Assembly: GCA_951640165.1 (NCBI GenBank)
Contig: OX621251.1
Coordinates: 27,118,893-27,182,892 of the forward strand
Direction of reading: 5' to 3'
DNA length: 64,000 bases
Origin: Pseudoips prasinana
Taxonomy: Eukaryota; Arthropoda; Insecta; Lepidoptera; Nolidae
The notes beneath the pieces were generated by a model that was not told where the DNA came from, did no database searches, and saw only the letters and a program-made list of their open reading frames with translations. Made by a program: the position numbers and the translations under genes. Every line of letters begins with the position of its first letter. Positions within the stretch are counted from its first letter, which is position 1. Below, piece by piece: positions 60,690-64,000 of the stretch.

Positions 60690-61095
60690 CAGGGTTCCTT
60701 AGCCAAATTGTAAAAAATGGAACCCTTATGGATTTGTTATGTCTGTCTGTCCGTCCGAATGACACAGCCACTTTTATCCGGAATTATATGAACTAACTGT
60801 TAAAAACTTGGCGAGTAGGTGTATTCTGTGAAACGCATGAAAAATATCACACAAAAATAGAATAAAAAACCATTAAACTTCGGGAGGCCCCATACTTAGA
60901 ACTGAAACACATAAAAAAGATCATCAATCTTATACATGTGGGGTATCTATGGATAGGTCTTCAAAAATGATATTAAGGTTTCTAATTTAGTTTTTTTAAT
61001 ACGTCATAAATCGTAAACATCAATTTAACTTTCTTTCAATCAACTCAAATACTTGCTGCTACGGAACCCTTCATGAGCGAGTCTGACTCTCACTT
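60690..61095 (+). repeat. Dispersed repeat with 'gttcc(t/g)ta' end
   Basis: Matches 56228-56760 in order ('cttatggatttgttatgtct', 'gtattctgtgaaacgcatga', 'gggtatctatggataggtct') and ends near 'acggaacccttcatgagcga'. Confidence 0.6.
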
Positions 61096-61299
61096 GGCCG
61101 CTTTTTATAATAAATACATGGACATAGGACTTCGTTTTGAATTATTGTATGCGACATTTTCTCGTTCTTATTGTCGGTTATATGGACACTAATTATTTTT
61201 TTTAAATGTGGTCAATAAATCTAAAAAAATCCGACTAGCTAGTCTAAAGGTAAGTCTAGTTAGATGTCTAGAAGATGATTGTTATTGACACCCACTTGG

Positions 61300-61385
61300 T
61301 CTTCTTATCTTATCGTATGGGCAGTGGTTACCCTAGTGTCAGAGTTGTTCAAGCCGCCCAGTAGGCCTCTGACACGGCTCCAACG
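61300..61385 (-). repeat. 5S-like SINE, distal fragment
   Basis: Matches 594-665 nearly base for base ('agtggttaccctagtgtcag'). It abuts the left edge of the duplicated segment. Confidence 0.65.
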
Positions 61386-61632
61386 CCACGCCGCACAGCT
61401 GCAAAGAGTCGTGACAACTTTAATTTTTCCGTCTAGCCCCCTTTCACAACGCGCGATAAGGAACTTCGTTCCAACGAAATTTTTTTATGTATCATGGTTC
61501 AACATATTCAGTTCGATTACCATTAAATGACCATAGAATTAGTTTTAACAATTTGTCATAGTATCGTACTTAACTAATTTAATTAAGGCTTTTAAAATGA
61601 GTTCTAATATGGATTTAAAAGAAGTTATAAAA

Positions 61633-61836
61633 AGCCACTCAGACAGCGACAGCACCCCACTCCCCCTTCCGAAGAAGGGGGCGAACGATCATCGAGGGCT
61701 GATGGTAGACTACCACCGCCCGCCTCACGCTCAGGGTTCCGCGCCACGTCTCATCATCGTGACTTGTGAGGACTCACATAGTGTGAAAGTCTCGGGAAGA
61801 GCTTACTATAGAAATGATCCTATGAAGTAAGGTCTT
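61633..61836 (-). ncRNA. U3: U3 small nucleolar RNA, copy B
   Basis: Starts AAGACCTTACTTCATAGG at 61836 and ends after GTCTGAGTGGCT, 204 nt. All U3 boxes (A, C', B, C, D) are intact. One private base (a where the others have c, in 'gcgcggaacc') lies in the hinge before box B. Flanks are duplicated from or to copy A. The 77-codon open frame on the plus strand (61597-61830) is antisense to this gene and should not be annotated. Confidence 0.93.
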
Positions 61837-61870
61837 AACGAAAGTTATGCTCGGATCGAGAGTCGTTCAA

Positions 61871-61899
61871 CGGCGGAAAATCTCAATAGCGACTTATAA
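61871..61899 (-). promoter_or_regulatory. snRNA-type PSE of U3 copy B
   Basis: Minus strand ttataagtcgctattgagat then tttccgccg, 35 bases from the RNA start, identical to copy C. Confidence 0.8.
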
Positions 61900-61939
61900 A
61901 AAGTGACGTCATTCGTACAGCGACATCTAGTGGAAGCTG

Positions 61940-63085
61940 GGAATAACTATGTTTATTTTTATTTTCTTCCTGAATGAAATTGGGTCCGTGACGCCACGAC
62001 CTGGCCTAAGATCAAATTTATTTTTTTATACTTCTTAAATTAAGTTAAATGGCTATTATTTCTATCGCAGTTAATCGGGAATTACTAATTGTATAGCTTT
62101 TCTTGAATCTTTACGTTTCCGTTTTAATAATACTGATTTTTAAGGCGCACAGTATGCTTTCCAAAAAATGCCTGTAAAAAAAATAATCACTTGTTTCCAT
62201 TTTTTTTTATATTTTAGACTGACCGAAATTAAAAAAAAGGAAACCTGTATTGCATATTTGGGACATTACCAAATAATATTTGACAGAAATTTTGGATATT
62301 TTAGAATGAGTAAAAAAGAGGTTACCTACTGGTTAAGGTTGATAACCTACCCTTACCAACCCTACCTTTCAAAATTATTTTATATATTTCTAGTATTTAT
62401 ATATTTCTAATCTATAATATAATTTTATATTTATATTTTTATCACTTTTTAAACTCTGCACCTCCTCAAGGTCGACTAGGAGAAAATACCGAAGCTAAAA
62501 AAAATTAAAACAATGTATCTAATTAGAAACAAGGATATTTGATTAGTTAATTTACTTAATTAATCAAATTATTAAAATTTTATATGAAGTTAAAACAAAT
62601 TATAAATTAACAATAATGCACCTCTTCAAGGTCGATTGGGAGAATATACCAAGTTAAAAATAAATTAAATAATGAATCTAATTCGAAACAAGAATGTTTA
62701 ATTAGTTAATTAATCAATTTTTAATATTTTATATGCATTTAAAATAAATTTAAAAATTAACAATTATGAATTTGACTTAAGTGTTAATTATCGTAATTAA
62801 GACTTAAGTCAAATTTATAATTGTTTAAAAAGATTTAACTTTTATACTCTTGTTAATGACAGTAAGTATATTATTTTTTTTCTTACATACGCTTATTATG
62901 ATTTGTACACACTTATCTTAGCGAATCAATACTTTATAAATTAAATTTTCCAACGCACCATGTGCTCTCTGCAATTCAAACGGGTCAAGGTGGCGTTTAA
63001 AATATTACTCTGTTCCGCTGACCTTGAACGATAAGCGCCGCGTGTAGTACGTACGACCGAATGTCATGTTAACAGTTTACCATAC
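61940..63085. other. Unassigned AT-rich spacer
   Basis: Two related blocks, 'ctcctcaaggtcgactagga' (about 62462) and 'ctcttcaaggtcgattggga' (about 62622), begin a roughly 160-bp tandem duplication running to about 62765. A hairpin follows at 62763-62823. No gene; the frame 62168-62410 has no recognised domain. Confidence 0.5.
62763..62823. repeat. Hairpin (about 61 bp)
   Basis: Arms attatgaatttgacttaagt and acttaagtcaaatttataat around a short central stretch. Confidence 0.75.
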
Positions 63086-63121
63086 AAAAACTAGATGTCG
63101 CTGTACGAATGACGTCACTTT

Positions 63122-63150
63122 TTATAAGTCGCTATTGAGATTTTCCGCCG
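63122..63150 (+). promoter_or_regulatory. snRNA-type PSE of U3 copy C
   Basis: ttataagtcgctattgagat then tttccgccg, ending 35 bases before the RNA start. Confidence 0.8.
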
Positions 63151-63184
63151 TTGAATGACTCTCGATCCGAGCGTCACTATGGTT

Positions 63185-63388
63185 AAGACCTTACTTCATA
63201 GGATCATTTCTATAGTAAGCTCTTCCCGAGACTTTCACACTATGCGAGTCCTCACAAGTCACGATGATGAGACGTGGCGCGGCACCCTGAGCGTGAGGCG
63301 GGCGGTGGTAGTCTACCATTAGCCCTCGATGATCGTTCGCCCCCTTCTTCGGAAGGGGGAGTGGGGTGCTGTCGCTGTCTGAGTGGCT
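63185..63388 (+). ncRNA. U3: U3 small nucleolar RNA, copy C
   Basis: Opposite orientation to copies A and B. Box A is at 63201-63215, C' at 63265-63270, B at 63289-63296, C at 63328-63335 and D at 63377-63382. It is 204 nt, like the other copies. Differences are 'tgcgagtcc' for 'tgtgagtcc' and 'attagccc' for 'atcagccc', both outside the boxes. The 5' flank keeps similarity up to about 63090. The 3' flank diverges at once after 'gtggct', so it does not carry the MITE-linked flank of A and B. Confidence 0.94.
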
Positions 63389-64000
63389 ATAATAACTCTT
63401 TATATTTCTAAACTAGTAGAATGAAATAGGCTTAAAATAACAATTTCCAACGTTAATTTCATTTCCTGTATTTACATATGAAATGAAGATCCGACATATG
63501 TACATACACTCAACCAAATAGTTTTCGCTATTACAAACTTACTTTGCAGTTGGGAAACTAACCGCGACCTATATCAATGTATAAGAACAACAGTTTTCCA
63601 ACGCCAATGGTAAGTTTGTTCCTCAATCCAGTTTATCTTTTCATCGGAGCACTGTTCGGTGCTTTCATATTTATGAACTTCATTATGTGATGTAATTATT
63701 TTTTTTCCTACTTTTATGTTTGACTGGCCTAAAGTTGGAAGTTAAAGATTACAAAATAAGGAACCCGCGCTAGCTTTAGGGTTCTAATCTCAGATCGCTG
63801 AATCAGTACGACCTTCTCATGCTTCTAGCATGAGAAGGTCGTATCGTGTTAGAGAATCGGTGAATAATTGTGCAATGGACCTATGTAAGTATGATACTTT
63901 TTATCTGTCGTGTTGAGCGTCTGTATTAAGTAAGCAGTAAGAGCGCTTTTAGTATTCCAGTGGTTAACGCTGATATGCTTTTACAGTACATTATGAGGGT
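63389..64000. other. Unassigned 3' end of the window
   Basis: No TRIP4 exon or other gene recognised. Includes the perfect hairpin at 63807-63843. Confidence 0.4.
63807..63843. repeat. Perfect 17-bp hairpin with 3-base loop
   Basis: tacgaccttctcatgct, loop tct, then agcatgagaaggtcgta, with no mismatch. Confidence 0.9.

Larger units (their letters stand above)
61385..61935. repeat. Segmental duplication, copy 2
   Basis: Nearly identical to 58765-59305. Here only the right half of the MITE is present, so the duplication breakpoint fell within that element. Confidence 0.85.

Noticed and set aside
60514..60771. 85-codon minus-strand open frame
   Set aside because: Overlaps the U1 snRNA gene in antisense and runs into a dispersed repeat.
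61597..61830. 77-codon open frame, repeated in part at 59000-59215 and 63185-63400, looking like a small conserved protein family
   Set aside because: It is exactly antisense to the U3 snoRNA genes. The conservation is explained by the RNA boxes, and upstream codons are not preserved in the other copies.

Overview
The window looks like a stretch of an insect nuclear genome, almost certainly lepidopteran (butterfly or moth). It is AT-rich, its genes are interrupted by introns, and it is crowded with tRNA-derived SINEs, RTE and CR1/Jockey-like LINE fragments, and elements opening with the lepidopteran-style 'actagctgtgccc..cg' head. Gene structures were assembled by hand from splice sites and reading-frame phase. 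No database search was possible.

Region by region. 1-23.7 kb has no host gene I can support. It holds SINEs of several families, a 5S-rRNA-like SINE, a LINE (4.1-5.8 kb, minus) nested inside a Lep1-like element, palindromic MITEs and unassigned AT-rich DNA. 23.8-31.65 kb carries two divergent copies of NDUFS5 (accessory complex I subunit, twin CX9C fold). Both lie on the minus strand and share one phase-0 intron. A 700-bp foldback element separates them, and the second copy has a piggyBac remnant with TTAA flanks in its intron. 33.7-47.6 kb holds eight coding exons of TRIP4/ASC-1 on the plus strand. The reading frame is continuous and breaks off inside the ASCH domain, with no further exon recognised before the window ends. 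Its introns contain LINE fragments, a broken mariner, MITEs and SINEs.

47.7-58.2 kb is transposon-dense. It includes a LINE (49.7-53.2 kb) split by a deleted Tc1/mariner-type element with TA flanks, a 2.3-kb element with long terminal inverted repeats and a cysteine-rich relic, and a 0.8-kb element with terminal repeats.

58.6-63.4 kb holds the most notable content: a small nuclear/nucleolar RNA cluster with one U1 snRNA gene (60485-60648, plus) and three U3 snoRNA genes (59014-59217 minus, 61633-61836 minus, 63185-63388 plus). All four share a promoter block ending exactly 35 bases before the RNA start, consistent with a snRNA-type PSE. The two minus-strand U3 genes lie in a duplicated segment that also carries part of a MITE. 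Antisense open frames across the U3 genes are spurious.

Functionally, the host genes are a respiratory-chain subunit (two copies), a transcription/ribosome-rescue coactivator, and splicing (U1) and pre-rRNA processing (U3) RNAs. Nothing in the sequence suggests co-regulation beyond the shared U1/U3 promoter block.
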